DNA of 64,000 bases. Source: Cyanobacterium sp. T60_A2020_053. Lineage in GTDB: Bacteria > Cyanobacteriota > Cyanobacteriia > Cyanobacteriales > Cyanobacteriaceae. Under the pieces are notes generated by a model, which saw only the letters and a list, made by a program, of their open reading frames with translations, was not told where the DNA came from and did not search any database. The stretch is taken from NCBI GenBank assembly GCA_015272165.1, contig JACYMF010000113.1:36286-100285 (forward strand). Reading direction: 5' to 3'. A program made the position numbers and the translations under genes. This document shows, in pieces, positions 54,474-63,447 of the stretch; position 1 is the stretch's first letter; the number at the start of each line of letters is the position of its first letter.

Positions 54474-54994
54474 ATAGATGGTATATCCCTCTTTTATCAC
54501 TTTCCGAAAACATTTGCCATTCTGAAATTACAAGAGCTTTATTAGCAAAATATTTCAAGACTTTTTAAGTAATAAAAATTATCAGATTTTAAAAATGCCT
54601 GAAATTAAATCTACTAAAGCAACTCTATCGGAAAGTGACTGATCAGGGATATTTATGAAAAAGCACAGGAGTATATCAAGGGAAAAACTTATTATTAGGT
54701 ACAATTTTCTTCTCAATGTCCTTATATCTTAGAAGACTTATTGAAATTGTAACGGTGGAGTGCGCCCTCCACCCCATGCCAAAACCTATTGCCTCTTACT
54801 CCTTACTTAAAAAGCGCCCTTCACCGTATATTACAAAATGTTAAGTTTTCCATAAAGACTCTTAATTTGGTAAAGTATATAACGAATAAGTCTAACTATA
54901 CTTAAAGTTCTGGTTTTCATGCCCTAATTATTAGAAAATTAGCGATGATAAGTAGAATTTACGATTTAAAATTTAAAATTTAGTAAAAAGAACA
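54474..54994. other. spacer upstream of psbO
   Basis: 521 bp. Contains a repeat shared with 39377-39438 (at 54579-54640), a TATATCCCTCTTTTATCACT repeat, and two AGCGCCC-related stretches (GTGCGCCCTCCACCCC and AAGCGCCCTTCACCG). The psbO promoter should be in 54840-54990, but no boxes with good spacing could be chosen. Confidence 0.55.
54579..54640 (+). repeat. dispersed repeat shared with 39377-39438
   Basis: GATTTTAAAAATGCCTGAAA, ATCTACTAAAGCAACTCTAT and GGAAAGTGACTGATCAGGGA, same orientation as the other copy. Lies 110 bp after the LpxB-related gene. Confidence 0.65.
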
Positions 54995-55009
54995 ATGAGA
55001 GGTCAAAAA

Positions 55010-55846
55010 ATGAGGTTTCGTAACCTATTAATCGCTTTCTTCATGATTTTCTGTATCGGTTTCTTGAGTGCTTGTAGCGATAACTCTGCCCAAGCCTACG
55101 ATCCTAACACTACCACCTATGACGAAATCGTTAACACTGGTTTAGCGAATAAATGTCCCCAAATTTCTGAATTTACCCGTGGTACTATTGACATCTCTGT
55201 CGATCAGCCCTTGGCAGTAGTGGATATGTGTTTAGAGCCTCAAGAGTATTTCGTTAAGGAAGAGCCTGTTAGCAAAAGAAAAGAAGCAGAATTTATCGAA
55301 GGTAAAATTTTAACCAGAGATACCAGTAGCTTAGAGCAAATTCGTGGTACTATCGCCACCAACGAGGAAGGAGTTTTAACTTTCCAAGAATTAGATGGTA
55401 TTGATTTTCAAATTATCACCGTCTTATTACCCGGTGGTAAACAAGTTCCTTTTTTCTTCACCATTAAAAAATTAACGGCGGAAACTGAACCCGGTTTCAC
55501 TTCTGTTAATACTTCTACTGATTTTGTGGGAGATTTTAAAGTGCCTTCCTATCGTGGTGCTTCTTTCTTAGACCCTAAAGGTCGTGGTTTGACCAGTGGT
55601 TATGATAACGCTGTGGCTTTACCAGCGGGCGCTGACAACTCTGATTATCTCCGCAGTAATTTAAAACAAGCTGATACCATGGAAGGGGAAATTTCTTTAC
55701 AAATCACTAAAGTTGATAGTGAAACTGGCGAGATTTCCGGTGTCTTTGAAAGTGAACAGCCTTCTTCTACCGATTTAGGTGCTGAAGAGCCTGAAGAAGT
55801 GAAAATTCGTGGTGTATTCTACGCTCGTTTAGAACCTCAAATTTAA
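55010..55846 (+). CDS. psbO: photosystem II manganese-stabilising protein PsbO
   Basis: 33-kDa extrinsic lumenal subunit that stabilises the Mn4CaO5 cluster. 278 residues from ATG 55010 (MRFRNLLIAFFMIF); GAGAGGT at 54997-55003 gives proper spacing, whereas an in-frame ATG at 54995 has none. Mature part: TTTYDEIVNTGLANKCPQIS, FTRGTIDI, CLEPQEYFVKEEPVSKR, RDTSSLEQIRGTIA, DGIDFQIITVLLPGGKQVPF, STDFVGDFKVPSYRGASFLD, GYDNAVALPAGA. The two Cys of the conserved disulphide (KCPQ and MCLE) are present. The signal peptide contains FLSACSD, a possible lipobox, as well as an AQA-Y signal peptidase I site. Confidence 0.97.
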   Translation: MRFRNLLIAFFMIFCIGFLSACSDNSAQAYDPNTTTYDEIVNTGLANKCPQISEFTRGTIDISVDQPLAVVDMCLEPQEYFVKEEPVSKRKEAEFIEGKILTRDTSSLEQIRGTIATNEEGVLTFQELDGIDFQIITVLLPGGKQVPFFFTIKKLTAETEPGFTSVNTSTDFVGDFKVPSYRGASFLDPKGRGLTSGYDNAVALPAGADNSDYLRSNLKQADTMEGEISLQITKVDSETGEISGVFESEQPSSTDLGAEEPEEVKIRGVFYARLEPQI

Positions 55847-55895
55847 GTTTTTCATCAAAGTTGAAAGGGTTGAAGAATGTTCAACCCCTACGAAT

Positions 55896-55925
55896 AAATC
55901 GAGGTTTTAAAGCCTCGATTTTTTG
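55896..55925 (+). terminator. rho-independent terminator of psbO
   Basis: AAATCGAGG (55896-55904), loop TTTTAAAG, CCTCGATTT (55913-55921), continuing as a T run (TTTTTT within 55918-55924). Located 50 bp after the psbO stop and 50 bp before purD. Confidence 0.85.
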
Positions 55926-55974
55926 CTCATAAAATGTTATTGTTAAGGGCTATTAAAAAATTAGTAGAGTCAAA

Positions 55975-57267
55975 GTGAGAATTTTAGTAGTTGGTAATGG
56001 TGGCAGAGAACACGCACTTACTCAAAAATTGTTAGAATCCCCTACGGTAGAAAGGGTTTTTTGTACTCCGGGCAATGGTGGTACAGCAGTATTAAAAAAA
56101 GCTGAAAATATTGCCATGGCGGTGGATGATTTTGAGTCAATATTGTCATTAATTAAGGAAAATTTTATCGATTTGGTAGTGGTTGGTCCTGAATTACCCT
56201 TATCTTTGGGTATTACCGATTACTTACAAGAGCATAATGTTAAAGTATTTGGACCAACTAAAGCCGGAGCAACCATTGAAGCGAGTAAGTCTTGGGCTAA
56301 AGCATTGATGAAAGATGCTTTTATTCCCACTGCTGAGGCTGAAACTTTCCAAAATCTCACCCTCGCGCAAAATTACATTAAAGAAAAAGGCGCACCTATT
56401 GTCATCAAAGCGGATGGCTTGGCAGCCGGTAAGGGCGTAGTGGTAGCTATGAGCGAAGCAGAAGCGTTAGAAGCTGTGGAAGAACTTTTTGCCCAAAATT
56501 TCTCCACCGTGGTCATAGAGGAGTTCCTAACGGGGCAGGAAGTATCAGTTTTAGCTCTCTGTGATGGTCAAACGGTTATCCCTTTAATTCCGGCTCAAGA
56601 TCATAAACAAATTGGGGAAGGAGACAAGGGCGCTAATACTGGGGGGATGGGCGCTTATGCCCCGACTCCTTTGGTGAATCAAGATTTATTAGAACGTATT
56701 ACCAGAGAAATTTTAGAGCCTACATTAAAGGCTTTACAAGGAAGGGGCATTGATTATCGGGGGGTGTTATACGCTGGTTTGATGATTACTCCAGAAGGTG
56801 CGCCGAAAACCCTTGAATTTAACTGTCGTTTTGGCGATCCTGAAACTCAGGCGGTGTTACCCATGCTCAAAACTCCTTTGGCGGATGTACTTCTCGCCTG
56901 TGCGGAACAACGTTTGGCAGATTTTCCTCCTTTAGAATGGCATGATGGTTATGCGGTTTGTGTGGTGGCTTCTTCTGCTGGTTATCCGGGTAGTTATGAC
57001 AAGGGTAAGGTTATCTTTGGTATTGATACGGCGCAGGGGCGAGGGGCGCTGGTTTTCCATGCTGGAACGAAATTAAATTCTCAGGGGGATTTACTCACCG
57101 ATGGAGGAAGAGTTTTAGGTGTCACCAGTCGAGGAAATGATTTAGCCACTGCTATCAATTTTGCTTATGATGCTATTCAGTATATTGACTTTGAGGGCAT
57201 TTACTATCGCCGTGATATTGGTCATCGTGTGTTAAAAGGGCAAAGGAATGTAGAATTTAGAATGTAG
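55975..57267 (+). CDS. purD: phosphoribosylamine-glycine ligase (GARS)
   Basis: Second step of de novo purine synthesis: phosphoribosylamine plus glycine plus ATP to GAR. 430 residues with GTG start: RILVVGNGGREHALTQKL begins the family pattern, then VVVGPELPLSLGITDYL, ATP-grasp segments PIVIKADGLAAGKGVVVAMS and VVIEEFLTGQEVSVLALCDG, GDKGANTGGMGAYAPTPLV, and FNCRFGDPETQAVLP. Not fused to PurM or PurN. After its stop, a GTAGAATTTAGAATT repeat and a family 4 relative follow. Confidence 0.96.
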   Translation: MRILVVGNGGREHALTQKLLESPTVERVFCTPGNGGTAVLKKAENIAMAVDDFESILSLIKENFIDLVVVGPELPLSLGITDYLQEHNVKVFGPTKAGATIEASKSWAKALMKDAFIPTAEAETFQNLTLAQNYIKEKGAPIVIKADGLAAGKGVVVAMSEAEALEAVEELFAQNFSTVVIEEFLTGQEVSVLALCDGQTVIPLIPAQDHKQIGEGDKGANTGGMGAYAPTPLVNQDLLERITREILEPTLKALQGRGIDYRGVLYAGLMITPEGAPKTLEFNCRFGDPETQAVLPMLKTPLADVLLACAEQRLADFPPLEWHDGYAVCVVASSAGYPGSYDKGKVIFGIDTAQGRGALVFHAGTKLNSQGDLLTDGGRVLGVTSRGNDLATAINFAYDAIQYIDFEGIYYRRDIGHRVLKGQRNVEFRM

Positions 57268-57284
57268 AATTTAGAATTAATAAT

Positions 57285-57412
57285 TTTTGGTTGGGATGGA
57301 AAAAATACAATATTTTTAGAGAAAAAAGTCAATTTATGACACTTTTTGTTATGTAGAATAGACTTTGAACCTCTGTTTAATAAGGGTTTTGATTTATTTA
57401 GCAGACCCTAAT
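57285..57412 (+). repeat. family 4 right-hand fragment
   Basis: AATAATTTTTGGTTGGG, AATATTTTTAGAGAAAAAAG, GACACTTTTTGTTATG, and right end AAGGGTTTTGATTTATTTAG-CAGACCCT; compare 29705-29864 and 32050-32208. The left end is missing. Confidence 0.6.
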
Positions 57413-57530
57413 TGTTTTCTAAATTATAAATTCCAAATTTTCTCCCCCTTCTCCTTTTCTCCCCTGCTTCCCTTTCTCCCTCTGCTTCCCCTTCTCCCCA
57501 TCCCCTCATCTCCCTTTCCCACAAAAAAAT

Positions 57531-59132
57531 ATGCTCAAATCATTATCAGAATTATCCCTCAAGGAAAAAATTGGACAACTAATCATAGCGCGCACCACCG
57601 GACATTTATTCGATCATCAAATCCAATACCCAGCTTGGGAAGCCACTAACCAACAGTTACAAACATGGTTAGGGGAATATAATTTGGGGGGAGTAATTCT
57701 TTTGGGGGGTAGCGCGGCGGAAGTAAAAATGCGCACGTCACAACTACAACAATGGGCAAATCTTCCCCTGTTAATTTGTACTGACATCGAGGAAGGAGTA
57801 GGGCAAAGGTTTACGGGCGCTAGTTGTTTTCCACCGCCTATGGCATTGGCGCAAATTGCCAAAACTAACCTTGATTTAGCCACCAAATACGCTTATGAAA
57901 TGGGTAAAATAACCGCCCAAGAAGCCCTAGCTATTGGTATTAACTGGATTCTAGCGCCCGTCACCGATGTTAACAATAATCCTGATAATCCTGTCATCAA
58001 TGTGCGCGCTTTTGGGGAAGATGCGCCCACCGTGGCACAATTAACCAGCGCGTTTATTAAAGGTACACAAAATTATCCTATCCTCAACACCGCTAAACAT
58101 TTTCCGGGGCATGGTGATACTGCTACGGATTCTCATTTAACTTTACCCGTTATTACTCACGGTGAAGGGCGCTTAAATAACCTCGAATTAATCCCGTTTG
58201 AAGAAGCCATTAAGTCGGGGGTAGATGCTATTATGACAGCGCACCTCCTCGTTAATGCTTACGACTCCCAAAAACCAGCGACCATTTCTCCCACAATTTT
58301 AACCAATTTACTGCGCCAAAAAATGGGTTTTGAGGGTTTAATTGTCACCGATGCCCTCATTATGGGCGGTATCACTCAATACGCTTCCCCCCCTGAAGTG
58401 GCACTTTCTGCTTTGGTGGCGGGCGCTGATATTCTTCTAATGCCTGAAAATCCCCCCGTGATTATTGATTACCTCGTGGAAGCCGTTAAAAAAGGCGATG
58501 TCAGCGAAAGTCGCATCGATGCCAGTGTAACTAAAATCCTTCAAGCCAAACAAAAATTGTCTACATCTGAAAAAAATAGTATTCCACAAAATTTTAACCA
58601 AATTAGCAATAAGGTGGCTTTAACCATAGTAAATGACATTTTAAAACAAAGTAATCATTTACAAGGTAATATACCTATTAAACCAGTGGCAGAAGGGATA
58701 AATATAATAATAGTTGATGACGTTTTAAACTGTGATTTTTTACCTCGACAAACTCCAGCCGTGATTTTACCGCAAATTAAAGGCTATCAAACGCAAATTT
58801 TTGACAGTCGCACTTTTTACTTATTAGAGATGGTAAACTTTGAGCAACCGTTCATTTTGCAAATCTTTCAGCGCGGTAATCCCTTTAAGGGCGCTGTTAG
58901 TTTAAGTCATAGTAGCCAAAAAATCTATCAAAAGTTACTACAATCACCACAAATACAAGGAGTTTTACTTTACGGTAGCCCTTATCTACAATCATGGGTT
59001 AAACAATATATCCCATCTTATCTACCTTTCGGCTTTTCTTATGGACAAATAGAAGGTGCTCAAAAAAGTTTATGTAAAGTAATGTTACAAATATCTACAG
59101 ATGATGACATCAAAACGGGGGAGTTTATGTAG
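57531..59132 (+). CDS. glycoside hydrolase family 3, NagZ-like beta-N-acetylhexosaminidase
   Basis: 533 residues, no signal peptide, so cytosolic. The catalytic barrel (about 1-345) has LREKIGQL-like LKEKIGQLIIART, DIEEGVGQRFTGASCFPPPM, NTAKHFPGHGDTATDSHLTL with the NagZ KHFPGHG and Asp-His pair, and LIVTDALIMGGI with the nucleophile Asp. The last ~190 residues form an extra C-terminal region (ILQIFQRGNPFKGAVSLSHS, LLYGSPYLQSWV) like the alpha/beta sandwich of longer GH3 enzymes. It probably recycles peptidoglycan GlcNAc-anhydroMurNAc; muropeptide genes are not adjacent. Confidence 0.9.
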   Translation: MLKSLSELSLKEKIGQLIIARTTGHLFDHQIQYPAWEATNQQLQTWLGEYNLGGVILLGGSAAEVKMRTSQLQQWANLPLLICTDIEEGVGQRFTGASCFPPPMALAQIAKTNLDLATKYAYEMGKITAQEALAIGINWILAPVTDVNNNPDNPVINVRAFGEDAPTVAQLTSAFIKGTQNYPILNTAKHFPGHGDTATDSHLTLPVITHGEGRLNNLELIPFEEAIKSGVDAIMTAHLLVNAYDSQKPATISPTILTNLLRQKMGFEGLIVTDALIMGGITQYASPPEVALSALVAGADILLMPENPPVIIDYLVEAVKKGDVSESRIDASVTKILQAKQKLSTSEKNSIPQNFNQISNKVALTIVNDILKQSNHLQGNIPIKPVAEGINIIIVDDVLNCDFLPRQTPAVILPQIKGYQTQIFDSRTFYLLEMVNFEQPFILQIFQRGNPFKGAVSLSHSSQKIYQKLLQSPQIQGVLLYGSPYLQSWVKQYIPSYLPFGFSYGQIEGAQKSLCKVMLQISTDDDIKTGEFM

Positions 59133-59217
59133 CTTAAATAACAATTAGACTAGAGACACCAATACATTGAAAAAGAATCTTCAAAAAATCTGTAATGTAA
59201 TATACAGAAAATGGTTC

Positions 59218-59246
59218 TTTACTGAAACTGTGAGTTAAACTATAGT
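59218..59246 (+). promoter_or_regulatory. possible sigma70-type promoter of the DUF4327 gene
   Basis: TTTACT (59218-59223), 17-bp spacer, TATAGT (59241-59246), 36 bases before the ATG. The -35 box is weak. Confidence 0.35.
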
Positions 59247-59282
59247 GAAAAGTAAGCAGATTAAATTTACGAGGAAAAGCAG

Positions 59283-59516
59283 ATGCAAACTATAGAAAGA
59301 GTTGCCACTCAATATTCCATCGACATGATCAAAGACGAAGTGCGCCATCTGGTGGAAAATGGCAATGTTAGCCGTCATCAACCTATCTATATTCTATGTC
59401 AATTCATTCCAGCACGGGAATGGGTATATGTAGAATGTGAATTGGAGAAATGCGATTTTCTCCTCAGAGATCAAATAGGCGACTTGATTGCCCATGAAAA
59501 TTGGGAAAATGACTAA
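59283..59516 (+). CDS. DUF4327 family protein
   Basis: 77 residues. YSIDMIKDEVRHLVENGNVS, RHQPIYILCQFIPAREWVYV and a C-terminal FLLRDQIGDLIAHENWEND match DUF4327, a cyanobacterial family of about 70-80 residues with no known function. Acidic and probably alpha/beta. GAGGAAAAGCAG upstream supplies the ribosome site. Sits alone between the GH3 gene and the RNB gene. Confidence 0.85.
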   Translation: MQTIERVATQYSIDMIKDEVRHLVENGNVSRHQPIYILCQFIPAREWVYVECELEKCDFLLRDQIGDLIAHENWEND

Positions 59517-59646
59517 AATTGCATAGTGTGACGGGCGCTGGTTTTTAATTAACCATGTATCATTGACAATGATTTAAGATGATAATGTGGGGTGATCAGC
59601 TTTTAGTTATCACTTCTTAATTTTTACCATTTTCAAATCCATTCGG

Positions 59647-61872
59647 ATGAAAGCTAATACCACTAATCGGAAATTTACTCCAGCGCACATCGCCCAAGCC
59701 AAGGAAATCAATTTAACACCATTACTAAATCAGCGCCCATCGGTGCGAGGTATTACCATTGACGATGCTACCACAGTAGATCGAGATGATGGCATTTGGC
59801 TAGAAGAAAAAAGCAACGGTAACCTTGAATTACAGGTTAGTATTACTGATATAGCGGAAATTGTCGAAATTAACTCACCCATCGATCAAGAAGCCTTAAA
59901 ACGGGTAGTAACTTTATATCATACCCATCCCCCTACCCCAATGCTACCAGTTAATATTAGCACAAACTTAGGGTCACTTAATCAAGGGGAAACAAGATTA
60001 ACCATTACCGTGTTTTTTGAATTATCCCCCCAAGGAGAGATAATCTCTAGTCGTATTGAGGAAACAAAATTTCATAGCTTAAAGGCATTTAGTTACAAAG
60101 AAGTAGAAGAAATATTACGAAATCCCAGTAACAATCAAGAAGAATTACTATTAATTAAAATTCAACAAATAGCCCAAAAATTCGCTAAAAATAGACGAGG
60201 AAAATCGGGAACTTTAACCGCAGAAGGCTATATCGATGAAGACGGAAATTTGATAAAAAATAACATCAATACCCAACAGCTAATCGCTGAATTGATGATT
60301 TTAACTAATACTACCATTGCCAACTTATTAGCCCAAGAAAAAATACCAGCAATTTATCGCACCCAAGATGTAGGTATTGCCGATTTAACTCAAGCTGTCA
60401 AGGAAATGGGGCATTGTTTAGTACCAGCTATATATGAAGTGGAAGCCAAATCTCATATTGGTTTGGGTATCAAGGCTTATTGTCATTTTACCAGCCCCTT
60501 ACGGCGTTTTGTAGACTTAGTAAATCATCGTATTATTAAGGCTTTTATTAATAACAAAAAACAACCTTATCAACTTGAAGAATTAATTGCAATAGCTACT
60601 GAAATTAACGATTTTTATATTCAATTAAAACAAAGTTTAGAAAATTACTTAAAAACTAAACATCGTCAACAACAAACCGCTAAATATGCTAATATTAGCG
60701 ACCAAGAAATTGAACAGCTTTCCTCAGAAAAATTTTCAGAATTAATCGAATATACAGTTATTCACGGGGATATTAATACATTAATTATCCACTTAGAAAA
60801 TAGACTTAAAGATTTAAAACCAAAAGACTTTTACTATCTTTGGTTTGTGGGTAAATTAAATTTATTTTTTGATGTTGATAATATCGATGCTATCTCAATT
60901 TTATTAGTTGCTTCACAAATTAAACAAATTAACATTGACTACTACTGTAGTTTTAATGGTGCTAAAAAAATTCATTCTTGTTACTGTTTTATTGATGGCT
61001 TAACCACTAAACTCCCTGCCCAAGATAGTAGAAAAACTCAGGCTAAACATCAGTCAGCATTAAAAGCAATTCAAAGTTATATCAATGATGAATTAGTTAG
61101 TAAACCAAGAATATTTGACAAGGTTAAAAAATCTCAAATATTAGAAACTGAATTAAGTGCAAATAATAAAAAAGATGACAATTCAAATATTAAAGATTTT
61201 TCTCAATTTTTAACTAAAGCCATCGATGAAAATAACATAAACGATGAAATACTTACTCAAATTGATTCAAGAATAGATAAATTACAACCAAAAGATTTAT
61301 ATTATTTGTGGTTTAAAGCTAAAATTAATCGCTGGTTTGATGTCGATAGTCTTAACGCTGTATCGGTGTTAGTCGTGCGCTCACAATTAGATAATGTTAC
61401 TATGGATTATCACATAGAATATGATCAAAAAAATGCTTGTTATATTGCTTCTTGTTATGTGGACGGTTTGACTTCTTCAGAAAGACAAGCAGATAAAAAA
61501 AAGATGAAAGCAAAACAAAAATCTGCTATGGCATATATCGAAAGTTATTTGCTTGATAATTTAACCCCAAATCCTGCATCTGTTAAACTAATTACTCAAA
61601 ACTTAACAGAAAATGAATTAGTAGAATCAGAAAATAATGGTTTTGATGGAATGTCATGGTTAAACGATTTTTGCCAAAAATTAGGTATTGATTATCCTGA
61701 AGATGAATACTATAAAATTGCTAGTTTTTATCGTTGTGATCTTACTTGCCAATATGGCGGTAATATCTTAAAATCTCAGGGCTTTGGTAATAGTAAAAAA
61801 AATGCCCGACAATGCGCTTCCAGAGTAATGATCATTCAACATAATCTAACATCTATCGAATTTGATTTTTAA
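59647..61872 (+). CDS. RNB-family exoribonuclease with three dsRBD-like C-terminal modules
   Basis: 741 residues. The RNB catalytic domain is at the very N-terminus (about 34-330), with the metal site DDATTVDRDD at 39-48 and CHFTSPLRRFVDLVNHR at 279-295, which holds the RNase II-type catalytic Arg. No cold-shock domain precedes it and no S1 domain follows. Instead there are two homologous repeats: 389-480 (LKPKDFYYLWF, SILLVASQIKQINIDYYC, AKHQSALKAIQSYI) and 547-635 (LQPKDLYYLWF, AVSVLVVRSQLDNVTMDY, KAKQKSAMAYIESYL), whose ends look like the last strands and helix of a dsRNA-binding domain. A third such module is at 668-731 (GFGNSKKNARQCASRVM). Probably a 3'-5' exonuclease; RNA substrate unknown. 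Confidence 0.85.
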   Translation: MKANTTNRKFTPAHIAQAKEINLTPLLNQRPSVRGITIDDATTVDRDDGIWLEEKSNGNLELQVSITDIAEIVEINSPIDQEALKRVVTLYHTHPPTPMLPVNISTNLGSLNQGETRLTITVFFELSPQGEIISSRIEETKFHSLKAFSYKEVEEILRNPSNNQEELLLIKIQQIAQKFAKNRRGKSGTLTAEGYIDEDGNLIKNNINTQQLIAELMILTNTTIANLLAQEKIPAIYRTQDVGIADLTQAVKEMGHCLVPAIYEVEAKSHIGLGIKAYCHFTSPLRRFVDLVNHRIIKAFINNKKQPYQLEELIAIATEINDFYIQLKQSLENYLKTKHRQQQTAKYANISDQEIEQLSSEKFSELIEYTVIHGDINTLIIHLENRLKDLKPKDFYYLWFVGKLNLFFDVDNIDAISILLVASQIKQINIDYYCSFNGAKKIHSCYCFIDGLTTKLPAQDSRKTQAKHQSALKAIQSYINDELVSKPRIFDKVKKSQILETELSANNKKDDNSNIKDFSQFLTKAIDENNINDEILTQIDSRIDKLQPKDLYYLWFKAKINRWFDVDSLNAVSVLVVRSQLDNVTMDYHIEYDQKNACYIASCYVDGLTSSERQADKKKMKAKQKSAMAYIESYLLDNLTPNPASVKLITQNLTENELVESENNGFDGMSWLNDFCQKLGIDYPEDEYYKIASFYRCDLTCQYGGNILKSQGFGNSKKNARQCASRVMIIQHNLTSIEFDF

Positions 61873-61979
61873 ATCTGTAGGTTGGGTTAGCGACAGCGTA
61901 ACCCAACAAAACCTCGCATCTTTATTTATTATCTTTGGTGGTGGGCAATGCCCACCCTACTTTTTCAGCGCCCTCCACC
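61873..61979. terminator. two hairpin repeats between convergent genes
   Basis: GTAGGTTGGGTTAGCG with CAGCGTAACCCAAC (about 61878-61907) and GGTGGGCAATGCCCACC (about 61939-61955) form hairpins in the short gap between the convergent RNB and opcA genes. An AGCGCCCTCCACC copy follows at 61968. Confidence 0.5.
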
Positions 61980-63338
61980 TTAACATCTAATGCTTAAAAT
62001 TTGGGCTACCACAGCCATACTTTCTTGATAAAGAGTATCTTTGCCACCAGCTTGTAACTGTTGACTTAAAAGCTTTTCAGTTTCTTGATCAGCTAAAGAT
62101 GTCACTTGTTGAATACGACAGGCTTGAGCGCCCCCCCCCGCTTCCATGCGCATACATCCTGTAGTTTCAGAACATAATACCGTACAACAATCAGCCTCCA
62201 AATTAGTAGAAGTCAACTTTAAACTAATTAAATCCCCTAAAACTTCACCCCAATCAGCCAGAGGGATTCCAGCTAATTCCGTTTTAATTTCCTTCCCTTC
62301 TGGATTGATAAAATTAATGGTAGTAATGTCATAATCTCCCGTTTGGTTATCATAATAAACTGGTTGCCAATCCAAACGACTGGCTAACCAAGCGAGATAC
62401 ATCAAGGCTTGAGTTTTATTGCCCTTTTCATAATCTACTATCACTTGATCTACTTCCCAAATAGCATTACGGCGCTCAGGGGGATCAAAAGCCTCCGCCG
62501 TCAACTCTTGCCAAGGAGAGAGTCTAGCCCAATTTAAGTCAATAACTGGCACATCGTGCTTAATAAAATCAGCAATGCGATTGATTTCTAAAGTCGGTTC
62601 AGTAAAAATGCTAGAGTCAATGATCAGGCGATCACATTCACCCCGTAACCGTTGAAACAGGGGATAATCAGGATCAATTCCAGCTTTCCACCAGACGTAT
62701 TTAGGTAAATCAGGAATCATTAACTCGGAAATCACTCCAGCAATACGTTCTAAAGCGGAAGAAACCCCTGTAATAGTGATATACTCACAACAAATTAAGC
62801 TACTACTCGAACGTTTATTAATGGGGCAATAAGCCGATACTTGAACCTTAACCCCCTTATCTTCTCCCGTCGTAGGGCAAAGGGTAATGATGCGACAAGG
62901 ATTGACAGAAGCAATAGCATCAGCCATACCAGCGCCCTCCACATCAGGGGAATATTGTTTTAAAACGGATTCATCTCGTACATTTACCTTACCTTCTTCC
63001 TGTAGCGCCATGTATTCCGCTTGTAACCTAGCGGATAACTCCTTAGTAGAAATTCCTGTAGGCTCAAAACCGTAGGCTTTTTGGGCTGCTTTAATGGCGG
63101 AGGAGGTGCGGGGGCCAGCGATGCCATCCACTGGACCAGTATAAAAGCCCAGCGCCGCTAGAAGTGGTTGGGTAGTTTCTGGGGCATAAACCAAAAAACT
63201 GAAAGTAGAAGCCCTTGTGGCGGCTAATCCGTCCGTGTTGCCCGTGTAGGTGAGCCAAATTTCCCTTAACTCATTGTCGATGGACTCAAAATCAACGTCC
63301 TTGGGCGCTTGGAGCGCTACTAATGGTGTGGTTGTCAT
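61980..63338 (-). CDS. opcA: glucose-6-phosphate dehydrogenase assembly protein OpcA
   Basis: Redox-sensitive activator of G6PDH in the cyanobacterial oxidative pentose phosphate pathway. 452 residues. Residues ~55-110 (LAALGFYTGPVDGIAGPRTS, IKAAQKAYGFEPTG) are a peptidoglycan-binding-1-like domain; the OpcA core follows: ARPCRIITL-like NPCRIITLCPTTGEDKGVKV, SLICCEYITITG, DLPKYVWWKAGIDPDYPLFQ, DRLIIDSSIF, and RLDWQPVYYDN. Several Cys in the core (CPTTG, CPIN, CCEY, CCTVLC) fit thioredoxin control. GGAGAAAACATCATG gives a strong ribosome site. zwf, normally adjacent in many cyanobacteria, is not in the window. Confidence 0.93.
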   Translation of the reverse strand: MTTTPLVALQAPKDVDFESIDNELREIWLTYTGNTDGLAATRASTFSFLVYAPETTQPLLAALGFYTGPVDGIAGPRTSSAIKAAQKAYGFEPTGISTKELSARLQAEYMALQEEGKVNVRDESVLKQYSPDVEGAGMADAIASVNPCRIITLCPTTGEDKGVKVQVSAYCPINKRSSSSLICCEYITITGVSSALERIAGVISELMIPDLPKYVWWKAGIDPDYPLFQRLRGECDRLIIDSSIFTEPTLEINRIADFIKHDVPVIDLNWARLSPWQELTAEAFDPPERRNAIWEVDQVIVDYEKGNKTQALMYLAWLASRLDWQPVYYDNQTGDYDITTINFINPEGKEIKTELAGIPLADWGEVLGDLISLKLTSTNLEADCCTVLCSETTGCMRMEAGGGAQACRIQQVTSLADQETEKLLSQQLQAGGKDTLYQESMAVVAQILSIRC

Positions 63339-63397
63339 GATGTTTTCTCCTTGTTTGTGATTGTCGAAATTAGGTTAGTATCAAAATGTTTTTATTT

Positions 63398-63433
63398 TGG
63401 ACAGGAAGACAGGAAGACAGGAAGACAGGAAGA
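63398..63433. repeat. GACAGGAA tandem tract
   Basis: Four units GACAGGAA/GACAGGAAG between opcA and the four-helix-bundle gene. Confidence 0.75.
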
Positions 63434-63447
63434 TAATTAAGAGATGA

